DNA from: Candidatus Woesearchaeota archaeon
GTDB taxonomy: Archaea > Nanobdellota > Nanobdellia > Woesearchaeales > JABGUJ01
Direction: 5' to 3'
Assembly (NCBI GenBank): GCA_018646625.1
Contig: JABGUJ010000002.1
Coordinates: 226,843-290,842 of the forward strand
Length of the DNA stretch: 64,000 nucleotides
The notes beneath the pieces are model-generated. The model ran no database searches and was not told the DNA's origin. It was given only the letters and a program-made list of their open reading frames with translations. Shown piece by piece: positions 10,097 through 20,215 of the stretch (positions are counted from its first letter, which is position 1; the number at the start of each line of letters is the position of its first letter). A program made the translations under genes and the position numbers.

Positions 10097-10665
10097 TTTT
10101 TTATTTGTTTGTGGAAAGCATTCATTTTATCTCTAGAAGTAGCCATTTTAATATTTGCTTCTTGAATTAACGATTCTATGTATTCTTTAGAACAAAGAAG
10201 TTTATTCTTTTCTGCAATGATTGTTTCCATACTTTCAGTGCCGCACATCTCTACAATAATTCTTTTTCTTGAACACATAATTCCTGCACGTTTGAAACCA
10301 ACATGTTTTGCTTTATCAACAATATCTTGCGCAGCTTCAATTGTTCTACAAGCAACATGAAATATAGGAGATTCTTGTTTGAACCAGAGTTTTAGTTCAG
10401 GAGGATTTGTGATGATTTCTTGTATTTTGTCAACAGTTATTGGATCGTGACTCACAAATAACCATTCTGCTTCGTGCTTTTTTCTAATCTTTGGGACTGC
10501 TATTAAGACAATTCTGCCGGCGCATGAAGATGTTGTGTAGTAATCTTCTGTTTTGTTTAGATCATCTATCAAGTCGATTATTGCATCATCTACATTGCCT
10601 TTCTTTGACTTGTCTGGCAAGTATAACTTGTCAAGGCATTCTTTTTTGTCTTTATCAAAGTCCAT
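10093..10665 (-). CDS. taw3: tRNA wybutosine-synthesizing protein 3 (Taw3/TYW3)
   Basis: TEDYYTTSSCAGRIVLI; AEWLFVSHDP; RMCS-like region. Confidence 0.85.
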   Translation of the reverse strand: MDFDKDKKECLDKLYLPDKSKKGNVDDAIIDLIDDLNKTEDYYTTSSCAGRIVLIAVPKIRKKHEAEWLFVSHDPITVDKIQEIITNPPELKLWFKQESPIFHVACRTIEAAQDIVDKAKHVGFKRAGIMCSRKRIIVEMCGTESMETIIAEKNKLLCSKEYIESLIQEANIKMATSRDKMNAFHKQIKN

Positions 10666-10689
10666 ACTTAGAGAATTAGGTTACTATTT

Positions 10690-11523
10690 TTATTTCTTGT
10701 TGTATGCAATAACGATTTTCGGCTTTTCACCTGGTTTGTGCTTACCTAAACGGTATTTCTTAATATGATCTGGAATGATGGTATCATCAATGTAAACATG
10801 GTTATAATATCTTAAGCAACCTATCGCATCTAATACTTCTTGCCCAGATTCTTCTAATATTGCGGCGCCGCTAAGTCTTAAATTCTGTAGATCTCTTAGA
10901 ATTAATAAAATTAATATCAGTACCGTAGACAGTAATACGGTAACAACTTGAGAATATATTGCATCAGTCTTTAGATAAAATAAGCTGAATAGCACAATAC
11001 CGATTAATAAGAATAGTACACCCCATTGTCCTTTTGTCAGTTTTTCTATACCTAAAACGGATGTTTGATTTCTTCGTTCTTCAATTTTCAATAGGTAATC
11101 AGTCATTGAAGAAAAACATTTGAATTTATTGGGATTCTTTATTTTCTTTAATTCATCATAGATTGCTAAAAAATGTGGTGCAGAAGTTTTGTATGCATAA
11201 GGAACATCAAAATCATAGCAAGCAACATAGTATTTGTCAATCTTTTCCCTAATTTTATCAGAAAAACGTTTCCCATTGAGCTCTGCAATTTTGTAGAGAG
11301 CCAACCAATAACCATCCTCTGATGCAACTAAACTTCTTATCGCATTATATCTAGAACTAAGACGTGAGATGAAGAATCCAGATAGAATTGCTAAAAGAAA
11401 TGTGCTAACTGTTAGAATAATCTCAACTTCATCGGAAGGACCTTTGCCAGGTATGAAAATAACTGCAATTACAAAGACGACAAATGCAAAGAAACTACCC
11501 TGTACAGAATGAATGTATCTCAT
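10690..11523 (-). CDS. Membrane protein of unknown function (four predicted TM segments)
   Basis: Hydrophobic pairs near N-terminus and centre. Confidence 0.6.
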   Translation of the reverse strand: MRYIHSVQGSFFAFVVFVIAVIFIPGKGPSDEVEIILTVSTFLLAILSGFFISRLSSRYNAIRSLVASEDGYWLALYKIAELNGKRFSDKIREKIDKYYVACYDFDVPYAYKTSAPHFLAIYDELKKIKNPNKFKCFSSMTDYLLKIEERRNQTSVLGIEKLTKGQWGVLFLLIGIVLFSLFYLKTDAIYSQVVTVLLSTVLILILLILRDLQNLRLSGAAILEESGQEVLDAIGCLRYYNHVYIDDTIIPDHIKKYRLGKHKPGEKPKIVIAYNKK

Positions 11524-12329
11524 TTTTTGGATTCAATTAACCGTTTCATCTCATTAACAAAGCTGAACGCCATCTTGTAATATTTATCATAACTTGCACC
11601 AGGCATCTCTCTTATTTCTCGATGAATAATTTGTTTTGAAAGTTTATAGAACACTCGCATAGTGTGTGCATATTTTTTATCAAGTCTTCCTGCTTTCACA
11701 AGTTTTTCTTCAAGAAGATCTGCTACATGTTCAGGACTTGGTGGGACTTGATGATATTTCATTAGTGCAGCATGTGCTGCATCAATAACCGCCCAATATA
11801 GATCTAAAGTTGCTTGTAAAATGTGCCACTTTGAATTGTGCATAGTGGCGGGAGCTTTCACAAAGTATGCCCATGTTGCTTCAGGTGTTGGCCTTATTCG
11901 ACCTTTCGCAAGAAGAGCTTGCAACGGATTAAAGAATCCAGCGTCCAGAATAGGTACACCATCTCTTAGAATATTTAATGCAATTGGATCTCCTGATCTT
12001 ACATATTCCCAGAAGGAAGTTAGTTTTAATGTAGTTACATGAATCTTTCTTGAAACATCGTTTACTGCTTTTTCTACAATGATTCTGTATGCTTCAACAA
12101 GATGATCATTCATGATAATAGTTACGTCATCTACAATGATTAAGATATCAATATCAGATTTATCAGAAGTGCCCACCGTTTTTGCCGCGCTACCGAATAA
12201 TACAATCCCTTTTACAAATTCTTCAAACTCTTTAACAATAACTTTAGAAAACTTCAGAGAGATCTCAAACTCATCCTTCGAATAATTTTCCTGATTCTTA
12301 TGCGGCTGTGGTTCGCTCTTAAAACGCAA
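11520..12329 (-). CDS. Nucleotidyltransferase-domain protein (MNT-type) with alpha-helical C-terminal half
   Basis: GIVLFGSAAKTVGTSDKSDIDILIIVDD (GS...DxD). Confidence 0.75.
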   Translation of the reverse strand: MRFKSEPQPHKNQENYSKDEFEISLKFSKVIVKEFEEFVKGIVLFGSAAKTVGTSDKSDIDILIIVDDVTIIMNDHLVEAYRIIVEKAVNDVSRKIHVTTLKLTSFWEYVRSGDPIALNILRDGVPILDAGFFNPLQALLAKGRIRPTPEATWAYFVKAPATMHNSKWHILQATLDLYWAVIDAAHAALMKYHQVPPSPEHVADLLEEKLVKAGRLDKKYAHTMRVFYKLSKQIIHREIREMPGASYDKYYKMAFSFVNEMKRLIESKK

Positions 12330-12437
12330 TATTTACACCCCTTTTTTAAATGTTAATCTGAAACTGAGTTTATTAAGTTTGTTAACCATTAGAAGATAGT
12401 CAATGAGGCAAATAATAAGAAGCAATATAAAGTAGTG

Positions 12438-12451
12438 GGACAAATTTGTCA
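12438..12451. promoter_or_regulatory. Palindrome GGACA-AATT-TGTCA between TATA-like box and ATG of the Fis-type HTH gene
   Basis: GACAAATTTGTC perfect 12-bp palindrome; TATA-like AATATAAAG at ~12424. Confidence 0.55.
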
Positions 12452-12453
12452 TT

Positions 12454-13104
12454 ATGGTTGAGCACAGAGATCTAGAGAGAGAAGTAAGGAATACGGAAAA
12501 GATAGTTTCAGAGGCTATGCATAGAATAGCAGGTGTGACGATTGCAGAATTGAATAAAGACATTACAGCAAAGCTTGAAAAAAATCCCTTATTCGATTTT
12601 AAGATAAATACAAACATACCTTTCAAAACATCTAAAAAATTGTTCAAGAAAGAGTACCTTAGAAGATTGTTACAAACTAACTTAGGAAATATTTCTTTGG
12701 CGGCCAAAGTTGCGGATATAGACAGGCGTTCAATTCATAGATTGATTAATGAAACAGGAATAGAAGTTGGTAGAATACGAGAAGAAATGATAAGACCGTA
12801 CGAGATTAAAAGAGAAGCAGTCAATCACATGATTGAGAATGCATTAGATCAATATAGAACAATAATCCATCCTGACAAATTGAAAGAAATGTATAGAGGA
12901 GTTAGTGAAGTTAGTGAAGATATTCTAGAAGATTTACCAGTTAATCAGTTAACTATGAAAGAAGCGGAAGAAGAATTTGAAAAAGCATATCTTAGAAAAG
13001 CACTTGAAGATGCTAGAGGTTCTGTTACTAAGGCAGCCAGAAAAATTGGATTAAGGTATGAAACTCTGCATAGGAAAGCTAAGAAATTAGGTATTGTTGA
13101 GTAA
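12454..13104 (+). CDS. Transcriptional regulator with two Fis/NtrC-type (HTH_8-like) helix-turn-helix domains
   Basis: KEYLRRLLQTNLGNISLAAKVADIDRRSIHRLI and KAYLRKALEDARGSVTKAARKIGLRYETLHRKAKKLGI. Confidence 0.8.
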   Translation: MVEHRDLEREVRNTEKIVSEAMHRIAGVTIAELNKDITAKLEKNPLFDFKINTNIPFKTSKKLFKKEYLRRLLQTNLGNISLAAKVADIDRRSIHRLINETGIEVGRIREEMIRPYEIKREAVNHMIENALDQYRTIIHPDKLKEMYRGVSEVSEDILEDLPVNQLTMKEAEEEFEKAYLRKALEDARGSVTKAARKIGLRYETLHRKAKKLGIVE

Positions 13105-14544
13105 ATAACTTGTAAATTCCATCGGTCTTCTTACTGCATTTGTTCTGAAATCATCTCCCAAGAATCTAAAAGAGGCTCTGCCAGGTTTTGAATTAATTTC
13201 TATAATGTATAGATCTCCTTTTGTATCTACCATGATATCAATCGCTATTTCGCATAGTTTTTTTCTTAAGTGATCCTCGATTGCATGGAAAGTTTTGAAA
13301 GATGCGTTTTCTATTTTCTTCTTAAACTCACTTCTAAATGCTGATGCACCAAATAAATTATTTAGTACTTTACTAACCCTTTGATTAGAGCCGCCAGTGT
13401 GAAGATTAGAGGTGATTTGTCCAGGAGTAGATACTCTTGCCACCATTCCCGTTAGTCTTAACTTACCCCTATTATTTTTTTGGATAAGCACTCTGATATC
13501 AAAAACAGCATTGTTGTACTTAGTTACAGCTATTCCTTGTTGCACAATATAGTTTCCAGAAACGAATTGGCTTATCGAGTTGAGTTGTGATGATTTGAAT
13601 TTCTGATTGTTTGGTTTGAGTAAATAACCATCTTGTGTTTTACTTAATGACATAATTCCGATCCCTTGGCTACCCCTCCGTGGTTTTAGGAAAACTACAG
13701 AGTGTTTTGCAATCATCGTCTTTAAGTTTGGCAATGAGTACAGCATTGTTTCTGCTTGTTTTGTTTCGGAAGTAGCTGTTATTCCGGCTCTATTTAGTAC
13801 AGAGTAGGATTGCCATTTATCTCCTGCAAGACCAATTAACTCAGGAGGGTTTACTAGAATCATGCCCGCTTTTTCTAATTTTGTTCTGAAAGTGGAAGGT
13901 ATTCCTGTTGCACGATCATAAACTACTTTTGGGAAAGACACTTTCCGTCTAACCCAAAGTTTTTTTCCAGATCCTGAAGTTATTATAAAATTTGCATCTA
14001 ACGACTTTTTTTCAAAGTTCACATCTGACTCTCCAAAAGTAAAAACACACAAACCTAAATCATGACCTACTTCTACTAAAGACTTGTAAAAATTATTTGA
14101 TTCACCATAAAGTCTGCCATCCTCAGATGGTTTTGCTAATATTCCCACCTTTGGTCTTGAGAATGCAGGTAATGTAACGTTAGTGAGAGTCTCAATATAA
14201 TCATTTAGTTTTGTTACAGTTCCTTTTGGTAGCCCTTTTAGATAGTTCATTGCGTTTGCATCTCCTTTGTGTGCACTTCTTACTCTTTCAATAAACCTAA
14301 GCCAATAAAGAAATTCGGTGTCGCCTAATCCTTGCTCACGTAGTATGCGAAAATCTTTCAATAGTAGTTTTACTCTTTGTTCTCGTATTTTTGTTTTCCA
14401 GAAGATCCTAAAGTTACTTAACCTTAATTCCGATATCTCACCAGCTAACTTGTTTAGCTTTTTTGCAACACGTTTGTTTACCACATCATTATCCGAGATT
14501 AGAAAGTATAAAAAGTTATTTAGAAAAATGGTTTCAGTGGACAA
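13087..14544 (-). CDS. ATP-grasp protein, YheC/YheD-like
   Basis: KVGILAKPSEDGRLYGE, YDRATGIPS, FLKPRRGSQGIGI, DIMVDTKGDLYIIEINSKPGR. Confidence 0.75.
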   Translation of the reverse strand: MSTETIFLNNFLYFLISDNDVVNKRVAKKLNKLAGEISELRLSNFRIFWKTKIREQRVKLLLKDFRILREQGLGDTEFLYWLRFIERVRSAHKGDANAMNYLKGLPKGTVTKLNDYIETLTNVTLPAFSRPKVGILAKPSEDGRLYGESNNFYKSLVEVGHDLGLCVFTFGESDVNFEKKSLDANFIITSGSGKKLWVRRKVSFPKVVYDRATGIPSTFRTKLEKAGMILVNPPELIGLAGDKWQSYSVLNRAGITATSETKQAETMLYSLPNLKTMIAKHSVVFLKPRRGSQGIGIMSLSKTQDGYLLKPNNQKFKSSQLNSISQFVSGNYIVQQGIAVTKYNNAVFDIRVLIQKNNRGKLRLTGMVARVSTPGQITSNLHTGGSNQRVSKVLNNLFGASAFRSEFKKKIENASFKTFHAIEDHLRKKLCEIAIDIMVDTKGDLYIIEINSKPGRASFRFLGDDFRTNAVRRPMEFTSYLLNNT

Positions 14545-14687
14545 TTAGGCAGTAAAACTACTTCTCAGGGACTAGTCTATGATATTATTGTCTCAGATCT
14601 AGTTATTGATTGATATCTATATTTATATCCCCTGAGGACATATTATACCCTATATGAGATAAAAGTCTCATCAGGAGGACTATATAA

Positions 14688-15620
14688 ATGGGCTATTGTG
14701 GCGGTGGGTGCTGCGGTGATGGATATTGCGGTTCAGGAATAGAGAAGATAGTTACTTACGCTAGATCTAACTTTGATTATTCGCAAGATTTGGGAGGATT
14801 TGATCCACACTATCAACAGAAAGCAGCAATGTCGGAGTCAGTCGCATCTCCAAAATATTTAGATAATATTGATAGTGCAATCCATAGTGCATCTTACATG
14901 GTTCGTACTAGTGCTCATGATGATATGGGTGGCGGTAATGCATTTAACTTTGGCGCAGAAAGAGATGACCTATACAAAAAGAAGAAACAAGAAGAAGATA
15001 GTGTAAGTTCAAATTATAATAATTCCACACCCACAACTAATGATGGCGTAACAACGGTTAAACCATTCATCAATCCTTGGATTAAAACGGAATTCATTGG
15101 AGAGGCTAGCGCGATAAAACAATCTGTCGAGGAGAGTTTTGAAAAAGTAACAGGCAAAGAATTTCCAAGCAATATTACGATTGAAGTTGCAAATGAAAAA
15201 AGATTTGATGAATTGCATAAACATTTTGGTGGTAAGCCAACAGCAGGTTTGCAAGGTTTTGCAATAAATAGAAAACATGAAGGTGGAGTTAGCCATGTTG
15301 TTGTTAAGAGTGCACAATTAGCTCATGTTATGTTAGTAGTAGGACATGAGATAGGTCATTTGATGAGTAAGACTTTGTTAAATAAACAAGATGAAGAAGC
15401 TAAAGCTTATGCGTTTGAAATGGCTTGGCTTAAAGCAATCTATGAGCATAACATCGCAGGACTGAGAAGTGTAATTAATATCGACGGCGCACCTGCAAAG
15501 AATGGATTGCACGATGTGGCATTCGAGTTTGTTCAAAAATTATTGAGAGAAGGTAAAGATTCATTAGAGATTGTTGCACAGATAGTTAGCGGCGAGATTC
15601 ACGTTGGTTCTGTTCTCTAG
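14688..15620 (+). CDS. Cys/Gly-rich N-terminus plus zincin-like HEIGH metalloprotease motif
   Basis: MGYCGGGCCGDGYCG; VVGHEIGHLM. Confidence 0.6.
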   Translation: MGYCGGGCCGDGYCGSGIEKIVTYARSNFDYSQDLGGFDPHYQQKAAMSESVASPKYLDNIDSAIHSASYMVRTSAHDDMGGGNAFNFGAERDDLYKKKKQEEDSVSSNYNNSTPTTNDGVTTVKPFINPWIKTEFIGEASAIKQSVEESFEKVTGKEFPSNITIEVANEKRFDELHKHFGGKPTAGLQGFAINRKHEGGVSHVVVKSAQLAHVMLVVGHEIGHLMSKTLLNKQDEEAKAYAFEMAWLKAIYEHNIAGLRSVINIDGAPAKNGLHDVAFEFVQKLLREGKDSLEIVAQIVSGEIHVGSVL

Positions 15621-16396
15621 GGTTTTGCTATAGACCACATAACATTAAAGTATTGTAAGAATGACTTTGCAACTTCTTGACTAGTGATTCTAATGACCAA
15701 CGGTTCTTTGGTTAAAATAAGTATACAAGATCTATTTTTGTATAACAATATTTCAGCAGGTGTTGATTGTTGAATAAACCGCACATTACATGACTTTGAT
15801 TCAACAAAAAAATTAATTCTCTCTTTTCTTGGTCTTAGATCCTCGTTGAAGACTATGTTTGTTATGATTCCTTTTTTTTCTCTCTTTAGAGAATAATTCA
15901 AGAAAAATCTGTCAGCTTGCTCATCTGATTCACCTTTGCTCGCACCAAAAACAAAATTGTCTTCTCCTTTTTCACATTCTTGTATTAAATCCTCAAATAT
16001 TGTTCTCATACCATTCCAACCTTGAAATACTTCCACATTGACTTTCTCTTTTGCTTCTTGGAACTTTAATAATAATGAAGGCAACAAAGAATTTACGAAC
16101 TCTTTCTCGTTTTTTATTTCATCTTCTTTTCGATCTAGAAAATCAAGAATATGTCTTGGATTAGCAGGACTAAAATGTGCAACCCCGTTCTTTTCCACTT
16201 TAGAAATTATTCCCTTATCTTGAAGTCTATTTGTCACATCATATATGTTACTAGGTGCAATTCCAGAATTCTTTGCTAAAGTCGTTTTAGTGCATTCGCC
16301 AAGCTCAAGAAGTGCCTGATATACTTTTATCTCCCCTTCTGTAAGCCCTATCCTCTTCAAATCATGCAAATCCATAGTCGTCTTGTAGAAGGACAC
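15617..16396 (-). CDS. TrmB-family transcriptional regulator
   Basis: N-terminal HTH LTEGEIKVYQALLELGECTKTTLAKNSGIAPSNIYDVTNRLQDKGII; C-terminal TrmB effector region. Confidence 0.88.
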   Translation of the reverse strand: MSFYKTTMDLHDLKRIGLTEGEIKVYQALLELGECTKTTLAKNSGIAPSNIYDVTNRLQDKGIISKVEKNGVAHFSPANPRHILDFLDRKEDEIKNEKEFVNSLLPSLLLKFQEAKEKVNVEVFQGWNGMRTIFEDLIQECEKGEDNFVFGASKGESDEQADRFFLNYSLKREKKGIITNIVFNEDLRPRKERINFFVESKSCNVRFIQQSTPAEILLYKNRSCILILTKEPLVIRITSQEVAKSFLQYFNVMWSIAKP

Positions 16397-16454
16397 CCTT
16401 GTTTATATACTTTTGTAGTTACTACTAAGTAAACACAAATGAGGTGGATGAAAA

Positions 16455-17561
16455 ATGAACAAAAAGAAAATAATGAGCGCATTGGTGTCCATAATGATTC
16501 TGGCACTCCTATCAGGATGTGCAGATCAAATAAATGGAAGAATTGTTGAAAATGATGAGATCGTAATAGGTTGGATCGGACCAATGACTGGACAGAGCGC
16601 AGTGTTAGGAATGGACAGCGCAGTAGCCGCAGAGATTGCAGTAGAAGAAATAAATATGGCAGGCGGTGTTTCAGGAAAGAAAATAAAATTAATTTTAGAA
16701 GATGATCAATACGATGTGAAAAAAACAGTTAGTGCATACCAGAAACTTGTTGATGTTGATGGTGCAAAGGTAATTGTTATTAGCACATATAGTGGTGTGT
16801 TTGCGTTATCAGAGAGAGCAAAACGTGATGGAGTTGTACTTGTTGATCCTTTGGATTGTAACAGCGCACTAACAGCATTAGGAGATCATGTATTTTGCCT
16901 TGCAACAGATTCAGAGAGTATTGCAGAAATACTTGCTGAAGAAGCAGAAAACGGCGAAGTAAAAAAATCAGGAATACTGTTTTTTCAGAGTGATGCATTT
17001 ATGCCTCTAGTAAAAGATGTATTCGTATCAGAGTTTGATGGTGAAGTGGTTCTTGTAGAAGGATACTCTGTAGGAACGTCTGACTTCAGAACTTCAATTT
17101 CAAAAATGATAGAACAAGATGTTGAAGCAATTATCCTATTAGGATATGATGAAACAGGACTTGCAATGAAACAAGCAAGAACTTTAGGTTTTGAAGGTCA
17201 GTTTTATACAACTGGAACAGTAACTAGTCCTTCATTACAAGAAGCGGCTGAAGGAAATGCAGAAGGAACTGTGTTTGCATTCTGGGATGCACAAAAAGAT
17301 AAAGAACCTGCTAAGAGTTTTACTGCAAAATTTGTTGCCAAACAAGGAAGACCTGCGATATTAGATCTTGCAACTTATCCAACGTATGACACAGTTAAAG
17401 TGATAGCCAAAGCATTAGAATCTGATGATGTTAAACAAGGACTATTAGACATACAAGAGTTTGCAGGAACTACAGGTGATGTGAGTTTCTCCTCAGATGG
17501 ATCGGTAAGAATCAGAGAGAGTGCGTTTGTACTTCAAGATGGCTTTCCAGCGAAAGTCTAA
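16455..17561 (+). CDS. Lipoprotein, periplasmic binding protein (branched-chain amino-acid/LivK type)
   Basis: Lipobox LLSGC; IVIGWIGPMTGQSAVLGMDSAVAAEIAVEEINMAGGVSGKKIKLILEDD. Confidence 0.88.
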   Translation: MNKKKIMSALVSIMILALLSGCADQINGRIVENDEIVIGWIGPMTGQSAVLGMDSAVAAEIAVEEINMAGGVSGKKIKLILEDDQYDVKKTVSAYQKLVDVDGAKVIVISTYSGVFALSERAKRDGVVLVDPLDCNSALTALGDHVFCLATDSESIAEILAEEAENGEVKKSGILFFQSDAFMPLVKDVFVSEFDGEVVLVEGYSVGTSDFRTSISKMIEQDVEAIILLGYDETGLAMKQARTLGFEGQFYTTGTVTSPSLQEAAEGNAEGTVFAFWDAQKDKEPAKSFTAKFVAKQGRPAILDLATYPTYDTVKVIAKALESDDVKQGLLDIQEFAGTTGDVSFSSDGSVRIRESAFVLQDGFPAKV

Positions 17562-18592
17562 TTTTTTCTTTTTTTAATATAATCTAAGTAAATTCCTTCA
17601 GTAAATGAAACCATGGTATGATCATTAAAGACCATTAACAGTTCGTATTGATTTAGATGTTCTGAACAAATGTTTCGTATTGCAATTAATTGATCTTGGA
17701 ACGCATCATGATCCTTTACTAATAGTTCTAATCGAAAATTCCAAGAGCCGAGAGTTTTATCTGCAAATAGAATTGTTTTATTCATTCTAAGAAACTGTTT
17801 AAACTTCTTTGCGAAATCTGTTGGAACCGTTTTTAAATTTAGTAGAAGCATATACCACAATAAATTAAGTTTGTTGTGTTCTATTACCGCCCTATATCCC
17901 CTAATTATTTTTTGTTCAAAAAGTTTCTTCATCCTGTAAGTTACAGCTTCAGGAGTTAAGCTTATCTTGTTCTTTTTTAATAACTTAGATATATTGACAA
18001 CATTCATTCGCGCATCTCGTGAAATTATACGAAGTATTTCATAGTCCGTAGTGTTTATCTTTGCACGACTCATCTCAGGATGTAGTTCAATGGTTTCATC
18101 ATGATGGTGTCTTTGATCTTCTTCTAATCCGTCTAGTGCAAGTTCAACCCCTTTGTATATCTCAACACCATTCAAAACTAAACGTTCTGCAACATTATCC
18201 TGAAACGCCTCAATCAATGTATTCAAATGAGAGTCAAATTCAACTCGGCTTCTTGAAATCATTACAAAGAAAATATCCCATTGCCCGCTAAGATTGGTTA
18301 ACCATTTTATGTAGGGATTATTTTTTATTATCTTTAGAATTCTACTTTCGGTTTCTCTATTGAAATCTTTTAATCTAAGGTAAACTTGATAAGTTATGTA
18401 ACCTAAAGCAGCAGTATCAACTAAAGTAATGTAATCTTTGATTAACCCCGAAGATTCTAAACGTTTTATTCTGTAGCTAACAACTTCCCTGCTTAAGCCA
18501 ACTTTCTTTGCAATTGCAGAATCACTTTGTCTACAATTAGCCCAAAGTTCGTTTATTATTCTCTTATCCTTCAGATCTAAATTATGAGGCAT
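17558..18592 (-). CDS. Lrp/AsnC-family regulator with two HTH/AsnC units
   Basis: LDLKDKRIINELWANCRQSDSAIAKKVGLSREVVSYRIKRLESSGLI; second unit TTDYEILRIISRDARMNVVNISKLL. Confidence 0.85.
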   Translation of the reverse strand: MPHNLDLKDKRIINELWANCRQSDSAIAKKVGLSREVVSYRIKRLESSGLIKDYITLVDTAALGYITYQVYLRLKDFNRETESRILKIIKNNPYIKWLTNLSGQWDIFFVMISRSRVEFDSHLNTLIEAFQDNVAERLVLNGVEIYKGVELALDGLEEDQRHHHDETIELHPEMSRAKINTTDYEILRIISRDARMNVVNISKLLKKNKISLTPEAVTYRMKKLFEQKIIRGYRAVIEHNKLNLLWYMLLLNLKTVPTDFAKKFKQFLRMNKTILFADKTLGSWNFRLELLVKDHDAFQDQLIAIRNICSEHLNQYELLMVFNDHTMVSFTEGIYLDYIKKRKN

Positions 18593-18730
18593 ATAATTGG
18601 TTAACTAAAAATAATATATAAATCTTTTTGTTTTTGTAAAAATATTGATCGCTTATTTCTAATAGCTGAAAAACATTGTTAATGATAGAAAGGTGTTTGG
18701 TTGACAGTACAGAAATTGGAGGTGTACCAC

Positions 18731-19726
18731 ATGTCAGACGCAGAAATATATTTCTTAGGTGTAAGAGGATCCATACCTGCACCATCTTGTAATCGGCTTG
18801 ATGGCAGCGAGTTTCACACTTTAAGGTATGGGGGCAACACAACTTGTCTTTATGTAAAGACACCAAAAGGAAGACACCACATTCTTGATGCAGGTTCAGG
18901 TATAAGAGAATTAGGTTTGTACCTAGGAGAACATGAAAGTTTCAAAATGCCTGGCGATGGTAGTGATGTAGAAGGCAAAGAAGCTAACTTATTTATTAGC
19001 CATACACACTGGGACCACATACAAGGATTTCCATTTTTTAAACCCGCATATGCTAAAGGCAATCAAATAAATGTTTATGGACAAGCACAAATTACTGGAG
19101 ATTTAGTTAAAGCAGTTACCAGTCAAACCGAACACCCAGAGGTACTAGCGAACATAGCTGGATGTCTCGAGGTCAACGGTGCGGGAATAAGGGAAGTTCT
19201 TGCTCGTCAACAAGAGTCAAGAACTTTCCCCGCACCTTTACAAATAATGGGCGGACTTGGCAAGTTTACTGATTTTATTCCAGGAGGGAGAATATACAAC
19301 GATGATGAGATGATTGTAGGATCACATCTTATGAATCATCCAGGTGGTTGCGTATCTTATAAATTTAAAAAAACAGATGGAGGAATGTTTGTTTTTGCCA
19401 CAGACTTTGAACCTGACTTTACTGATCACGATGAAAAGGTGATCGCATTTTGGACAGGAGCAAATGTTGTTTACGCAGATGGACAGTATGAAGATGATTC
19501 CAAAGTAATTCCATTTATGAAAACATGGGGTCACTCAACATATCAAAGGAATATAATTATGGCAGCGGAAGCAGGAATCGATCTGTTAATTTTGGGCCAT
19601 CATGACCCTTTAGCAGATGATTCTTATCTGATGGCAATGGAAGATAGAGCCAAAGCCTATGCTAGAAGAACGAAAGCAGGATTAGACGTAATTGTAGCAA
19701 AAGAAGGCACACATATTGGTTTTTGA
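18731..19726 (+). CDS. Metallo-beta-lactamase fold hydrolase
   Basis: SHTHWDHIQGFPFF; YGGNTTC; GHHDP; SD GGAGGTG before ATG 18731. Confidence 0.85.
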   Translation: MSDAEIYFLGVRGSIPAPSCNRLDGSEFHTLRYGGNTTCLYVKTPKGRHHILDAGSGIRELGLYLGEHESFKMPGDGSDVEGKEANLFISHTHWDHIQGFPFFKPAYAKGNQINVYGQAQITGDLVKAVTSQTEHPEVLANIAGCLEVNGAGIREVLARQQESRTFPAPLQIMGGLGKFTDFIPGGRIYNDDEMIVGSHLMNHPGGCVSYKFKKTDGGMFVFATDFEPDFTDHDEKVIAFWTGANVVYADGQYEDDSKVIPFMKTWGHSTYQRNIIMAAEAGIDLLILGHHDPLADDSYLMAMEDRAKAYARRTKAGLDVIVAKEGTHIGF

Positions 19727-19760
19727 GACACTTGTGATTTTTTTGTCTCATTTCTTTATT
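19724..19760 (+). terminator. Stem-loop TGAGACA/TGTCTCA followed by T-rich tract
   Basis: 7-bp inverted repeat 19724-19730/19744-19750 then TTTCTTTATTCTT. Confidence 0.5.
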
Positions 19761-19855
19761 CTTCTATACAATTTTGTTTATAAAGCTGTGATGCTTTATA
19801 CCTTATTAGTGACAATAGAGTCACAGCTAGATGATAGTATAAACGAGGTATGAAA

Positions 19856-20104
19856 ATGGCAGATGAACAAAACGTAAGCAAAGATGAACAAATCGGATTT
19901 CATAAAGGAGCACTAAGCACACTTGTAAAAGAAAGAGAAGAGATGAGTAAAATTCTTAGCATTGTTGAACAACTTATGCAAATGCATGTTAAAGCATTAA
20001 AAGAATTAGGCGTAGATTTAGAAGCTATGGCTAAAGAAGCACAAGCTGGTCAAGATAGTGCACCGAAAGGAGATGACAAACCTCTTGAGTCTGCATTAAA
20101 ATAA
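19856..20104 (+). CDS. Small protein of unknown function (~82 aa)
   Basis: SD GAGGT upstream of ATG 19856; open frame. Confidence 0.65.
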   Translation: MADEQNVSKDEQIGFHKGALSTLVKEREEMSKILSIVEQLMQMHVKALKELGVDLEAMAKEAQAGQDSAPKGDDKPLESALK

Positions 20105-20113
20105 TTTTTTCCC

Positions 20114-20129
20114 GGGACAGAATTGTCCC
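20114..20129. promoter_or_regulatory. Palindrome GGGACA-GAAT-TGTCCC, ~40 bp upstream of TATA-like TTTAAA
   Basis: 6-bp inverted repeat; intergenic. Confidence 0.55.
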
Positions 20130-20170
20130 AAGATTGATTAACAGAACACAATTTTGCTTTTAAACATTGA

Positions 20171-20215
20171 TTGCCTATTATGGTTTGGTGGTTGAAAAAA
20201 TACCATAGGAGGCAA
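20171..20215 (+). promoter_or_regulatory. Near-perfect 14-bp inverted repeat whose right arm contains the SD (AGGAGG) of the 20221 gene
   Basis: TTGCCT-A-TTATGGT vs ACCATAG-G-AGGCAA (one mismatch, one G-U). Confidence 0.6.

Noticed and set aside
12333-12707. 124-aa - strand ORF overlapping the Fis-type gene
   Set aside because: Antisense to a clearly coding HTH protein and lacks recognisable features.
19784-19851. Pseudoknot-like pairing AGCTGTGA/TCACAGCT with ATACCT/AGGTAT before the 19856 gene
   Set aside because: The left arm probably lies upstream of the TSS predicted from TTTATAAAG, so an RNA pseudoknot is not supported; kept only the downstream stem-loop.
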